Origin: OLB11 sp041392835
GTDB taxonomy: Bacteria; Bacteroidota; Bacteroidia; Chitinophagales; Chitinophagaceae
Direction of reading: 5' to 3'
Length of the DNA: 64,000 nt
Assembly (NCBI GenBank): GCA_041392835.1
Contig: JAWKLF010000002.1
Location: forward strand, 62,001-126,000
The notes under the pieces were generated by a model. It did not search any database, was not told the DNA's origin, and worked only from the letters and a program-made list of their open reading frames with translations. Below, one piece after another: positions 45,157-53,007 of the stretch. How positions within the stretch are numbered: the first letter of the stretch is position 1; every line of letters begins with the position of its first letter. Both the position numbers and the translations under genes were made by a program.

Positions 45157-46632
45157 TTATTCCACCACCACCTTCTTTACTTGATTTCCACATCGAAGAT
45201 AATACATTCCCTTCGGTAAATTAGATACACCGATTTCATTCTCCTTAGTTGATAATATCAACTGCCCTACCGAATTATACAACTCCTTCATTTTCAATTC
45301 TCCATTTTTAATTAGCAATTTGGAATTGGTTGGATTCGGATATACAACCAATTTGCTCATTGGCTCATTGTCATATTGGCTAATTGAAAGAGGCCAACAC
45401 GTTCTTGCTCCCAAGCCATAGTTTGGCATGCAAGGTGGCGTACCCACATAGGCATTGGCACCCACACTATCTAAACGCAAGCAACGAGGACAAAAATTAC
45501 ACCCCGCACCTTTTACATCAGGGTTATCTATGCGGCTCATTTGCTTGGTAACACCATGAAAATTACCAATATATATTTTTCCATCAGGGGCATTATACAT
45601 CGTTTCGTACTGAGCAAAGGCTGTTGAATCTAATCCAGTTATATGTAATAATGTATCATCAATCAAATCGTATTGATAAATATTCCAACCACTCGAAATA
45701 TATAAGAAGTTTCCATTTGGAGAAAAAGCTAATCCCGTACTTAATCGTTCCATCCAAGTTGTATCATTTGGATTATGCTGTGAATTCCATGGTAACTGTA
45801 TCGTCCTTGGATTTGAAAGTAAACCATAGCATCTATCAAAATCGGCTATAAAAATTAAACCACAACTACTACAATGCGACGTGGTAGCAAACATAGCACC
45901 ATCAGCACTAAATGCACTTTGCCCTCTTAAATCCCAAACTCCCCAATTGGGTTGTGCAAACGTTTGTACACCTTTGTCATACACACTATCTTGTGTGAAC
46001 AAGAAGGTATGCACATCAGCATTGTCGCCTTCGTTTTTGAGTAGCCACCAGTCCTTACCATTGCCATGCCGGCATGCCATCATTTGCGTTTTGCGTAGGT
46101 TGGCATTTTCCATCAAGGGCACCATGCGTTTTGTAACTTTACCCAAACCGCCATTCGCATTCATGTCTATGACATTGTAAAGCAACAAATCAAAATGACA
46201 ATTGTTGTTAGATATACAATCATTAAATTGCATGTTGCTAAAAGTAGGAACGACATGATAGTATAAGTTACTATCCAATGGTAAAATTATACTTCCTTGT
46301 GAGTATGCTGACCAACCATAATCATGTAGATAAAAATCTAATGGTATCAATGTATCACCACCTTCAATAAATTGTCCGTTTACTCCATAGATATTATAAC
46401 CATCCGAAGAAAGAACCAGACTTCCAGCTGTATCACTAATACATGAGTTTCCTCCTGTGAAATATTTTAGAGGTGATAAACCTTGTGTGGTGATAATATT
46501 TGAACTATTAAAGTCAACTCGATTACCACTATATCCTGTAAGCCAATTGTTGGCACGCTTATATTCTTGCCCAGCACAATGAATAATAAATAATGAATAT
46601 TGAATAATAATTAATGCGATAACTTTCTTCAT
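45157..46632 (-). CDS. T9SS-sorted propeller-like protein, copy A of tandem pair
   Basis: 491 residues. Signal peptide about 1-20. Same architecture as the protein at 42733-44217: propeller-like blades, motifs HCSSCG, CNFCPRCLR and PPCMPNYGLGARTCW, and a T9SS type A domain at the end (VYPNPTNSKLLIKNG ... PKGMYYLRCGN). The two align along their whole length and share a 299-bp block (here 45881-46179). It begins 6 bases after a degraded T9SS domain, mirroring the order in the other copy. Confidence 0.85.
   Translation of the reverse strand: MKKVIALIIIQYSLFIIHCAGQEYKRANNWLTGYSGNRVDFNSSNIITTQGLSPLKYFTGGNSCISDTAGSLVLSSDGYNIYGVNGQFIEGGDTLIPLDFYLHDYGWSAYSQGSIILPLDSNLYYHVVPTFSNMQFNDCISNNNCHFDLLLYNVIDMNANGGLGKVTKRMVPLMENANLRKTQMMACRHGNGKDWWLLKNEGDNADVHTFLFTQDSVYDKGVQTFAQPNWGVWDLRGQSAFSADGAMFATTSHCSSCGLIFIADFDRCYGLLSNPRTIQLPWNSQHNPNDTTWMERLSTGLAFSPNGNFLYISSGWNIYQYDLIDDTLLHITGLDSTAFAQYETMYNAPDGKIYIGNFHGVTKQMSRIDNPDVKGAGCNFCPRCLRLDSVGANAYVGTPPCMPNYGLGARTCWPLSISQYDNEPMSKLVVYPNPTNSKLLIKNGELKMKELYNSVGQLILSTKENEIGVSNLPKGMYYLRCGNQVKKVVVE
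45881..46179. repeat. 299-bp near-identical block, partner of 43472-43770
   Basis: See 43472-43770. It encodes the segment around NVIDMNANGGLGKVTKRM and GKDWWLLKNEGDNADVH in both proteins. Confidence 0.8.
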
Positions 46633-46638
46633 GTACTC

Positions 46639-46749
46639 TTAGTTTATAATGCTTATTTTCCCAATAGATTTCAACTTATTAGTAAACAATACTTCATAGT
46701 TATAAATACCATTAGCAATATTTCCTAACTCAATTCGTTGTTTGGTGTC
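46639..46749 (-). pseudogene. Degraded T9SS sorting domain (fossil of a small T9SS protein)
   Basis: The minus strand reads DTKQRIELGNIANGIYNYEV and on to GKISIIN followed by TAA. This is the last ~37 residues of a T9SS type A domain, most like the 161-residue protein at 44221-44706 (NFMSGVYTYKF ... SGKIIKN). An in-frame TAA at 46750-46752 cuts it off, and no start or signal peptide is seen upstream. Its stop is 6 bases before copy A, the same place the intact small gene holds before copy B. Confidence 0.7.
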
Positions 46750-46891
46750 TTAGTTTAACTCCCCTAGCTTTCCCCTCACAAACCTTTCTGTCAATATATA
46801 AACATAGTTTGTAAAAACACAAAGCTCGTTAGACAATTTAATAAAACCTATCCTTTATATCTATGTTTGTCTATTGCGGCCCCTTTTTCTT

Positions 46892-47353
46892 TTATGGATT
46901 TATGCTAAAAAACACAACACTACTATCCAATCGGGTGGAATAGTCGTGTGTGATGGCTTTGAGCTTACAAAATGTAGTGCCTGCGCCAAAAAGCATATGA
47001 AACTTTTCGTTGAAGGTATAGCCTTCTTTTTTATCAACATCAAAATTTTTAGTGTACAAAACACCTTTTATTGTATCTTCTATAGGGTCCCAGTCATAAA
47101 TAGTTATATTAAAATCTTTTAGCTGCCCTCCTTTGTTGCTTACTTCATAATCTACCACATTGCCTACCATATGAATATCTTCGCCATACTGAAAATAATC
47201 ATTCTGAACGGGCACGCTCATATATATTTTTGGTGCAATGGTATCTCGCAATTCATTATAGATATACGGATTATTATTTTTATTCTTATCACAAGAAATA
47301 ATAAGCATGCTTAGTAAACCAATTAATGCCCACCCATAGTACAAATATTTCAT
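46892..47353 (-). CDS. Lipoprotein, unknown function
   Basis: 153 residues from the ATG at 47353 (a TTG two codons up is less likely). Signal peptide with lipobox SMLIISC, so Cys21 is probably lipidated. The mature part is one beta-sandwich-like domain (APKIYMSVPVQNDYFQYGEDIHMVG, FNITIYDWD, LKAITHDYSTRLDSSVVFF), similar in feel to DUF4625-type Bacteroidota lipoproteins; that family call is tentative. It has its own -7 box and is divergent from dprA. Confidence 0.75.
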   Translation of the reverse strand: MKYLYYGWALIGLLSMLIISCDKNKNNNPYIYNELRDTIAPKIYMSVPVQNDYFQYGEDIHMVGNVVDYEVSNKGGQLKDFNITIYDWDPIEDTIKGVLYTKNFDVDKKEGYTFNEKFHMLFGAGTTFCKLKAITHDYSTRLDSSVVFFSINP

Positions 47354-47375
47354 CGCCAAAAATTAATTTTAGTTT

Positions 47376-47383
47376 CAAATATA
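47376..47383 (-). promoter_or_regulatory. Bacteroidota -7 box for the 46892-47353 lipoprotein gene
   Basis: TATATTTG on the minus strand, 22 bases before the ATG. Confidence 0.55.
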
Positions 47384-47431
47384 GAGCAAAATGTATTCAA
47401 TGCAAACTATCTGTTATAATTTTACTTATTT

Positions 47432-48535
47432 ATGTCAATCCAATTAGAAGAAAAAGCCCTTCGTTTAGCATTGTCCAAAGCAAAAGGTATAGGGCCTAGT
47501 AAATATAGAATGCTATTGGACACCTTTGGCTCTGCACAGCATTTAATATCAAGTTCTGTCAAACAATTATGCCAACTTTCTGGCATTACTAAAACCATAG
47601 CCGAAGAACTACAAAAAATAAACCCTAATACCGTTGAAAATGAGCTAAACCACTATCAAAAAAATCAAATACATATACTCGAAATAACAGAAGATAGGTA
47701 TCCAACCAGATTAAAATCATGTAATGATGCGCCTCCTTTTATATTTTTCAAAGGCAACTTAGAGGCTTTGACTAAAAAGCAAATAGCCTTTGTAGGCACT
47801 CGCAAAAACTCTGAATATGGCAAAAAAGTTACTGAAAACTTAATAGAAGAATTAAGTGCTTTTGATGTCAATATCATAAGCGGTTTGGCTTTTGGTATAG
47901 ATAGTATAGCTCATAAAAAAGCGTTGGCTTGCAATATGAGTACGGTAGGCATTTTGGCACATGGTATAGACAATTTATATCCACCAGAGCATAGCCACAT
48001 GGCCAAAGAAATGCAAACTCAAGGGGGGCTTTGCACAGAATATTCTTGGGGTACCAAACCCGAAAAAGGTAATTTTCCTACAAGAAATAGAATCATAGCA
48101 GGCCTAGCAGATGCCACCATAGTAGTAGAAACTGATATTAGAGGAGGTTCTATGATAACAGCCGAGTTGGCTTATTCATACAATAGAGACCTTTTTGCAA
48201 TTCCTGGCAGACTGTATGAAACAAAAAGTGCAGGCACTAATCATTTAATAAAATCCCTAAAAGCCCAAATGGTTACTCATGTAGATGATATAGCTATCAG
48301 TATGGGTTGGAAAAGCAAAAAAAATAAAAAATCAAATCAAAGGGCTTTGTTTACTAATCTCAATGAAACAGAAGAAAAAATTTACAAAGCACTATTGACT
48401 TTCGAACAACTCCATATTGATGTATTAATGCAAGAAACAGCACTAAATAGTACTCAGCTTGCAGGGTCGCTATTGCAACTCGAAATGCAGAACATTATAA
48501 AAGTATTGCCTGGCAAACTTATTACATTGGCTTAG
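47432..48535 (+). CDS. dprA: DNA processing protein A
   Basis: 367 residues. Loads RecA on incoming single-stranded DNA during natural transformation. N-terminal helix-hairpin-helix region (LRLALSKAKGIGPSKYRMLL), then the Rossmann-like core with FVGTRKNSEYGKKV, SGLAFGIDSIAHKKAL, PTRNRIIAGLAD and RGGSMITAELA, and a C-terminal winged-helix domain (about 300-367). Monocistronic. Confidence 0.96.
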   Translation: MSIQLEEKALRLALSKAKGIGPSKYRMLLDTFGSAQHLISSSVKQLCQLSGITKTIAEELQKINPNTVENELNHYQKNQIHILEITEDRYPTRLKSCNDAPPFIFFKGNLEALTKKQIAFVGTRKNSEYGKKVTENLIEELSAFDVNIISGLAFGIDSIAHKKALACNMSTVGILAHGIDNLYPPEHSHMAKEMQTQGGLCTEYSWGTKPEKGNFPTRNRIIAGLADATIVVETDIRGGSMITAELAYSYNRDLFAIPGRLYETKSAGTNHLIKSLKAQMVTHVDDIAISMGWKSKKNKKSNQRALFTNLNETEEKIYKALLTFEQLHIDVLMQETALNSTQLAGSLLQLEMQNIIKVLPGKLITLA

Positions 48536-48586
48536 ATGTATATTTTTTTTTAACTATTCCATACAATCATTTAGATTGATTTCTAT

Positions 48587-48594
48587 TACATTTG
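48587..48594 (+). promoter_or_regulatory. Bacteroidota -7 box for the OmpH-like gene
   Basis: TACATTTG, exact TAnnTTTG match, 53 bases before the ATG. Confidence 0.55.
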
Positions 48595-48647
48595 TGCCCT
48601 TTAAAAGTAGCTTTTATACAAATAGCTCCTTAAATCTTTAAAAAAAT

Positions 48648-49253
48648 ATGAAAAACCTATCTCTCATTTTAAGCGCGCTTTCTTTAGTTGGTGTTATTGT
48701 ATTATTTGGACTACAATCTAAGTCCAAAAAATCAAGCCCTGCTGTGGTAGTTACTAAAGACTCGAGTGGAAAAGAAACCATAGTATCTGCATCGCGTATA
48801 GCTTATGTAGACATAGACACGCTAGAAGCAAACTACGATTACTTTAAAAGAAAAAAAGATGAGTTTGAAAAACGTCAAAAAAACATAGATGCTGAGTTAG
48901 AACGGAGTGCCAATGCTTTACAAAACGAATATATGTCTTTGCAAAAAAGAGCACAAGAAGGCAAACTAACCCAAAGCGAAGGCGAAACTGCTCAAGAACG
49001 TTTGTTGAAAAAACAACAAGAACTGGAAATAAAAAGACAAAACTTGGCTTCTAAATTTTTGAAAGACCAAGAAAACTTCAACAAAGAGATACACGACAAC
49101 TTGCATGATTATATCAAAAAATATAATCAAGAAAATGGATACGACTATATTTTGTCCTATTCAAAAGATGGCTCTATTTTATATGCCAATAGTGCATTAG
49201 ACATTACACAACAAGTTATTCAGGGCATGAACGAAGCTAAAAAAAATAAATAA
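48648..49253 (+). CDS. OmpH/Skp-family periplasmic chaperone
   Basis: 201 residues. N-terminal hydrophobic segment about 5-22 serves as signal or anchor. The OmpH/Skp domain begins at IAYVDIDTLEANYDYFK and continues as a long charged coiled coil (about 68-150, LLKKQQELEIKRQNLASKF), closing with YDYILSYSKDGSILYANSALDIT. Such proteins hold unfolded outer-membrane proteins in the periplasm. Followed 17 bases later by tpiA. Confidence 0.88.
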   Translation: MKNLSLILSALSLVGVIVLFGLQSKSKKSSPAVVVTKDSSGKETIVSASRIAYVDIDTLEANYDYFKRKKDEFEKRQKNIDAELERSANALQNEYMSLQKRAQEGKLTQSEGETAQERLLKKQQELEIKRQNLASKFLKDQENFNKEIHDNLHDYIKKYNQENGYDYILSYSKDGSILYANSALDITQQVIQGMNEAKKNK

Positions 49254-49270
49254 ACCGAGTATAGAATACC

Positions 49271-50038
49271 ATGAGAAAAAAAATAGTAGCAGGCAACTGG
49301 AAAATGAATTTATTACCTAGCGAGGGTAACACATTGATACAACAAATTGTAAAACAAAGCCCTCCATTAAAAAACCACCAGTCTGTTCTATTCTGTGTGC
49401 CCTATACCCACTTGCATCAAGCAGAAGCAGCCTTAGTCAATGCACCTCAAAATTTTATATTAGGAGCTCAAAACTGTAGCGAAAAAGCTTCAGGAGCCTT
49501 TACTGGTGATGTTAGCATTGCTATGCTTAAAGCATTTCATACACAAGCTGTCATCATCGGACATTCAGAACGTAGACAATATCATCAGGAAAGCCACGAC
49601 TTGTTAAAAGCTAAAGTGGATGCCTTGATACAAGAAGATATGCTTGTTATTTTTTGCTGTGGCGAACCTCTTGAAATACGAGAAACTAATCAAGAAAATG
49701 ATTTTGTCAGTAAACAATTGGCCGATAGCTTATGGCATGTAACATCGGAGCAATTAGTAAAAAATATTGTAATAGCCTACGAACCAATATGGGCTATAGG
49801 CACTGGCAAAACAGCTTCGGCTCAGCAAGCTCAGGCTATGCATGCTCATATACGACAAGAGTTAGCGGCTCAGTATTCGGATGCCGTAGCACAGCAAATA
49901 ACTATTTTGTATGGTGGTAGCTGCAATGCAGAAAATGCCAAGGAGCTATTTTCTCAAGCCGATATAGATGGCGGATTGATAGGTGGAGCTGCCTTAAAAG
50001 CAGACAGTTTCTTGCCTATTATACAAGCATTAAATTAA
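49271..50038 (+). CDS. tpiA: Triosephosphate isomerase
   Basis: 255 residues. GNWKMN holds the substrate-binding lysine (K11), IGHSERR the catalytic His (H98), YEPIWAIGTGK the catalytic Glu (E171), and YGGSCNAENA the phosphate-binding loop. Interconverts DHAP and glyceraldehyde-3-phosphate. Likely shares a transcript with the OmpH-like gene. Convergent with pyrE, 7 bases apart. Confidence 0.97.
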   Translation: MRKKIVAGNWKMNLLPSEGNTLIQQIVKQSPPLKNHQSVLFCVPYTHLHQAEAALVNAPQNFILGAQNCSEKASGAFTGDVSIAMLKAFHTQAVIIGHSERRQYHQESHDLLKAKVDALIQEDMLVIFCCGEPLEIRETNQENDFVSKQLADSLWHVTSEQLVKNIVIAYEPIWAIGTGKTASAQQAQAMHAHIRQELAAQYSDAVAQQITILYGGSCNAENAKELFSQADIDGGLIGGAALKADSFLPIIQALN

Positions 50039-50045
50039 TGAAGTC

Positions 50046-50678
50046 TTAAACGTTAGTCCAAGTTTCGGGAGCTAAACGCCATTTTTTAAGCACCTCTTCA
50101 TCGCTACTTTGTACTTGACCCTTTTGTATAGCAAGTTCTATAAGTGCTTCATAATTGCTCAATGAACAAGTTTTTATACCCTGATCTAAAAATAATTGAA
50201 TGGCCTTTTCAAATTGGTATGTAAATACACTGCATAAACCAATTACCTCTGCTCCACTTTGCCGAATGGCTGCAATGGCCTCCATACTACTTTTTCCTGT
50301 CGAAATTAGGTCTTCTATAACCACCACTTTTTGATTTTTTTCTAATACTCCTTCTATCTGATTTCCCATGCCATGCTCTTTGGGCTTAGACCGAACATAT
50401 ATAAACGGCAATGATAATAAATCGGCAATAAGTGCTCCATGAGGTATGCCTGCAGTAGCTACGCCTGCTATCACATCAGCTTCTGGAAACTCCGTAAAAA
50501 CCATATTAGTCATTTCGCTTTTTATAAAATCTCTAACATGAGGATAGGACAGTATTTTTCTATTATCACAATAAATTGGGCTTTTCCAACCACTAGCCCA
50601 AATAAAAGGATTTTGTAAATTTAGTTTTACAGCATTTATTTGTAGTAATTTATCTGCTACTGCTTGTTCTCTTTTCAT
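50046..50678 (-). CDS. pyrE: Orotate phosphoribosyltransferase
   Basis: 210 residues. Makes OMP from orotate and PRPP. PRPP motif VVVIEDLISTGKSS, plus RSKPKEHGMGNQIEG with the catalytic flexible-loop Lys/His pair, and IAGVATAGIPHGALIA. Divergent from the Nudix gene with 38 bases between starts. Confidence 0.95.
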   Translation of the reverse strand: MKREQAVADKLLQINAVKLNLQNPFIWASGWKSPIYCDNRKILSYPHVRDFIKSEMTNMVFTEFPEADVIAGVATAGIPHGALIADLLSLPFIYVRSKPKEHGMGNQIEGVLEKNQKVVVIEDLISTGKSSMEAIAAIRQSGAEVIGLCSVFTYQFEKAIQLFLDQGIKTCSLSNYEALIELAIQKGQVQSSDEEVLKKWRLAPETWTNV

Positions 50679-50716
50679 GCAAAAGCAAACCTACACGTTT
50701 ATACAATAACAAACAA

Positions 50717-51334
50717 ATGAGAAAAAACAGAATTAAGATCCTCTTTAAAGATAAAAGAATCTTTCTGCAAGAAAAAAACATTCCTGCAACCAATACAACA
50801 CCCTCCTACATTATTCATAATCTCACACCTCAAAAAATAGAACTTCTTATTGATATACTTTTAATATCCGATCTAAAACAAGTATTGATAATAGGAGATA
50901 TAGATACATCGATGCAGATTTTGAAACAAACCATGAGCTTGGTACAAGCTGGTGGGGGTTTGGTTATCAATCCGCAACATGAAATGTTATTTATATATAG
51001 AAAAGGAAAGTGGGATTTGCCAAAAGGCAAAATTGAAAAGCAGGAAGATATAGAACAATGCGCTATTCGAGAAGTTCAAGAAGAAACAAACTTAAAAAAT
51101 ATTCATATAGTAAAGCATCTTTCTAATTCGTATCATATTTACTTTGAAGAAATTTTTATACTTAAAGAAACCTTTTGGTATCTGATGACATCGGAAAAAG
51201 AATCGGTAAAACCACAGTACGAAGAAGGCATTACTAAAGTGCTATGGGTAGATACTAACAAGATTAAATATCAGCTAAACAATACCTACGAAAACATCAA
51301 AGACTTAGTCAATATGTGTTTGTATAACAAGTAA
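50717..51334 (+). CDS. Nudix hydrolase
   Basis: 205 residues. Complete Nudix box GX5EX7REUXEE: G104, E110, R118, E119, E122, E123, in KGKIEKQEDIEQCAIREV. The N-terminal ~70 residues are a separate small domain with no name. Hydrolyses a nucleoside diphosphate linked to an unknown moiety. Terminator 17 bases downstream. Confidence 0.9.
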   Translation: MRKNRIKILFKDKRIFLQEKNIPATNTTPSYIIHNLTPQKIELLIDILLISDLKQVLIIGDIDTSMQILKQTMSLVQAGGGLVINPQHEMLFIYRKGKWDLPKGKIEKQEDIEQCAIREVQEETNLKNIHIVKHLSNSYHIYFEEIFILKETFWYLMTSEKESVKPQYEEGITKVLWVDTNKIKYQLNNTYENIKDLVNMCLYNK

Positions 51335-51350
51335 GAGCCCAAAACAAAAA

Positions 51351-51383
51351 AAACAAAAAACCCCAAATTGGAGTTTTTTGTTT
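51351..51383 (+). terminator. Terminator after the Nudix gene
   Basis: AAACAAAAAACCCCAA pairs with TTGGAGTTTTTTGTTT (one mismatch), giving a stem of about 15 bp with a T-rich 3' arm. Confidence 0.7.
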
Positions 51384-51451
51384 TGAAAAAGTCACATAAA
51401 TAACCTACTTGGAAGCAAATATATTAGTACCCTATCCGTAAATTGCAAATG

Positions 51452-51514
51452 AATGAGTATTTGGTAGTTTTCAATGAGTATTTGGTAGTTTTCAATGAGT
51501 ATTTAGTAATTTTT
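51452..51514. repeat. Three tandem 21-bp repeats upstream of radC
   Basis: Units at 51452-51472, 51473-51493 and 51494-51514. The first two are identical (AATGAGTATTTGGTAGTTTTC); the third differs at four positions. They end 63 bases before the radC ATG. A 21-bp period is two helical turns, so repeated binding sites on one DNA face are possible. Confidence 0.85.
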
Positions 51515-51577
51515 ATAGAACTATGCCTAACATACCATATTTTTACCAAGCATTTATATATATTATAAAAAATTATT

Positions 51578-52270
51578 ATGTCTGAATTTGTTAGCATAAA
51601 AAACTGGATAGCCGACGAGAGACCTCGAGAAAAATTAGCTAAAAAAGGTGTGCAAAGCTTGAGCAATGTAGAACTATTAGCCATCCTAATCAATACAGGA
51701 AGTAGACAAAAAAGTGCTATCGATATAGCTGAAGAACTGTTGCAAAAAAACAAACATAATTTATTAGCATTGAGTCAAATGACACTCAACGAAATAAAAA
51801 AAGTGAAAGGCATTGGTGAGAAAAAAGCAGTGACTATAATGGCAGCCTTAGAATTGGGCAAAAGAAGGCAACTGAGTCATGCACTAAGCAATCCACAAAT
51901 AGCGAGTAGCAAAGATGCCTTTGAAATACTTAATCCTTATTTTTATGATGCCAATCAGGAGTTATTTTATGTTTTGTATTTAAATCAAGCAAAAAAACTA
52001 CTTGAAGTACAAAAGATAAGCGAAGGAGGTATAGCTGCTACTATGGTCGATATTCGTATATTGTTTAGAAAAGCTATAGAAATTCCTACTGCTACCAATA
52101 TTATTATCTGTCACAATCATCCATCAGGCAATATTCAACCCAGCCCATCTGATAAGGAGCTAACAAAAAACATTAAAGAGGCTGGCAATCTAATGAAAAT
52201 ACAACTTGTAGATCACCTCATCATAGCAGGCAATACCTATTATAGTTTTGCCGATCAGGGGGCGCTCTAA
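51578..52270 (+). CDS. radC: RadC family JAMM/MPN protein
   Basis: 230 residues. N-terminal helix-hairpin-helix (LNEIKKVKGIGEKKAVTIMAAL) and C-terminal JAMM metalloprotease-like fold with HNHPSGNIQPSPSD (H-x-H...D zinc ligands). Long called a DNA repair protein, but its true role is unsettled. Preceded by three 21-bp tandem repeats. Stop overlaps that of the convergent UPF0173 gene. Confidence 0.94.
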   Translation: MSEFVSIKNWIADERPREKLAKKGVQSLSNVELLAILINTGSRQKSAIDIAEELLQKNKHNLLALSQMTLNEIKKVKGIGEKKAVTIMAALELGKRRQLSHALSNPQIASSKDAFEILNPYFYDANQELFYVLYLNQAKKLLEVQKISEGGIAATMVDIRILFRKAIEIPTATNIIICHNHPSGNIQPSPSDKELTKNIKEAGNLMKIQLVDHLIIAGNTYYSFADQGAL

Positions 52271-52959
52271 ATAGAGTCTAAATCAAAAGATTCCAAAAGC
52301 TTTGGTAAAACCAATTTGATATTTTTGGAAGCACTTTTTTGCAAAGCCTCTTCATGATTGATTTTGATATAACCAAAGGTATCAAAATGGACTGCTATCA
52401 TTTTTTGGGTATTGCAAAATTCGCATGCCAAAAGTGCATCATCTATGCCCATAGTAAAGTTATCGCCTATAGGCATGATGGCTGCATCGAGTTGGGCCCA
52501 TGTAGGTATGAGTTTCATATCCAAAGTCAAGGCCGTATCGCCTGCATAATACAAAGCTTTATTTTCTATAAAAATAATAAAACCCATAGGGTTGCCACCA
52601 TAGGAGCCATCGGGCAAGCCACTACTGTGTTGAGCAACTACACATTTTAGCTTAAAGTCGCCAAAATCCCAAGTACCCCCCGTATTCATAGGATGAGCAT
52701 TTTGAATTCCTTTTTTGTTTATCCAATCTACTATTTCGGCAGCTGCTATTACTTTAGCCCCTGTTCGTTTGGCTATTCTTTCGGCATCGAGTATATGGTC
52801 GGCATGACCATGACTCAGCAATATATAATCGGCCGATAGGCTATCAATATCAACCTCTTTTGCCAATTCGTTGGCACTAATAAAAGGATCAAAAAGTAAT
52901 GTTTTGCTCTCGGAATGCAATGCAAAACATGCATGACCGTAATATGTAAACCTTATCAT
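52267..52959 (-). CDS. UPF0173 metal-dependent hydrolase (metallo-beta-lactamase fold)
   Basis: 230 residues. MIRFTYYGHACFALHS start, LLSHGHADHILDAE (HxHxDH zinc motif), AQHSSGLPDGSYGGNPMGF and YYAGDTAL are all UPF0173 marks. No signal peptide. Substrate unknown. Confidence 0.92.
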   Translation of the reverse strand: MIRFTYYGHACFALHSESKTLLFDPFISANELAKEVDIDSLSADYILLSHGHADHILDAERIAKRTGAKVIAAAEIVDWINKKGIQNAHPMNTGGTWDFGDFKLKCVVAQHSSGLPDGSYGGNPMGFIIFIENKALYYAGDTALTLDMKLIPTWAQLDAAIMPIGDNFTMGIDDALLACEFCNTQKMIAVHFDTFGYIKINHEEALQKSASKNIKLVLPKLLESFDLDSI

Positions 52960-53007
52960 AGGTATAAATTCTTATGTTCAAAAATAATGCAGAATACGAG
53001 TATTTAC

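Noticed and set aside
43472..46179. Paralogue block as an insertion sequence
   Set aside because: Both copies are in-frame coding parts of homologous proteins; no transposase and no terminal repeats.
45157..46632. Tandem T9SS genes as phase-variable invertible segments
   Set aside because: Both copies are in the same orientation and no inverted repeats or invertase gene were seen nearby.
46753..46891. Coding remnant upstream of the T9SS fossil
   Set aside because: Stops in every frame and no alignable T9SS or signal-peptide sequence that I could identify.
51452..51514. 21-bp repeats as a CRISPR array
   Set aside because: Units are directly abutting with no spacers, and there are no cas genes nearby.
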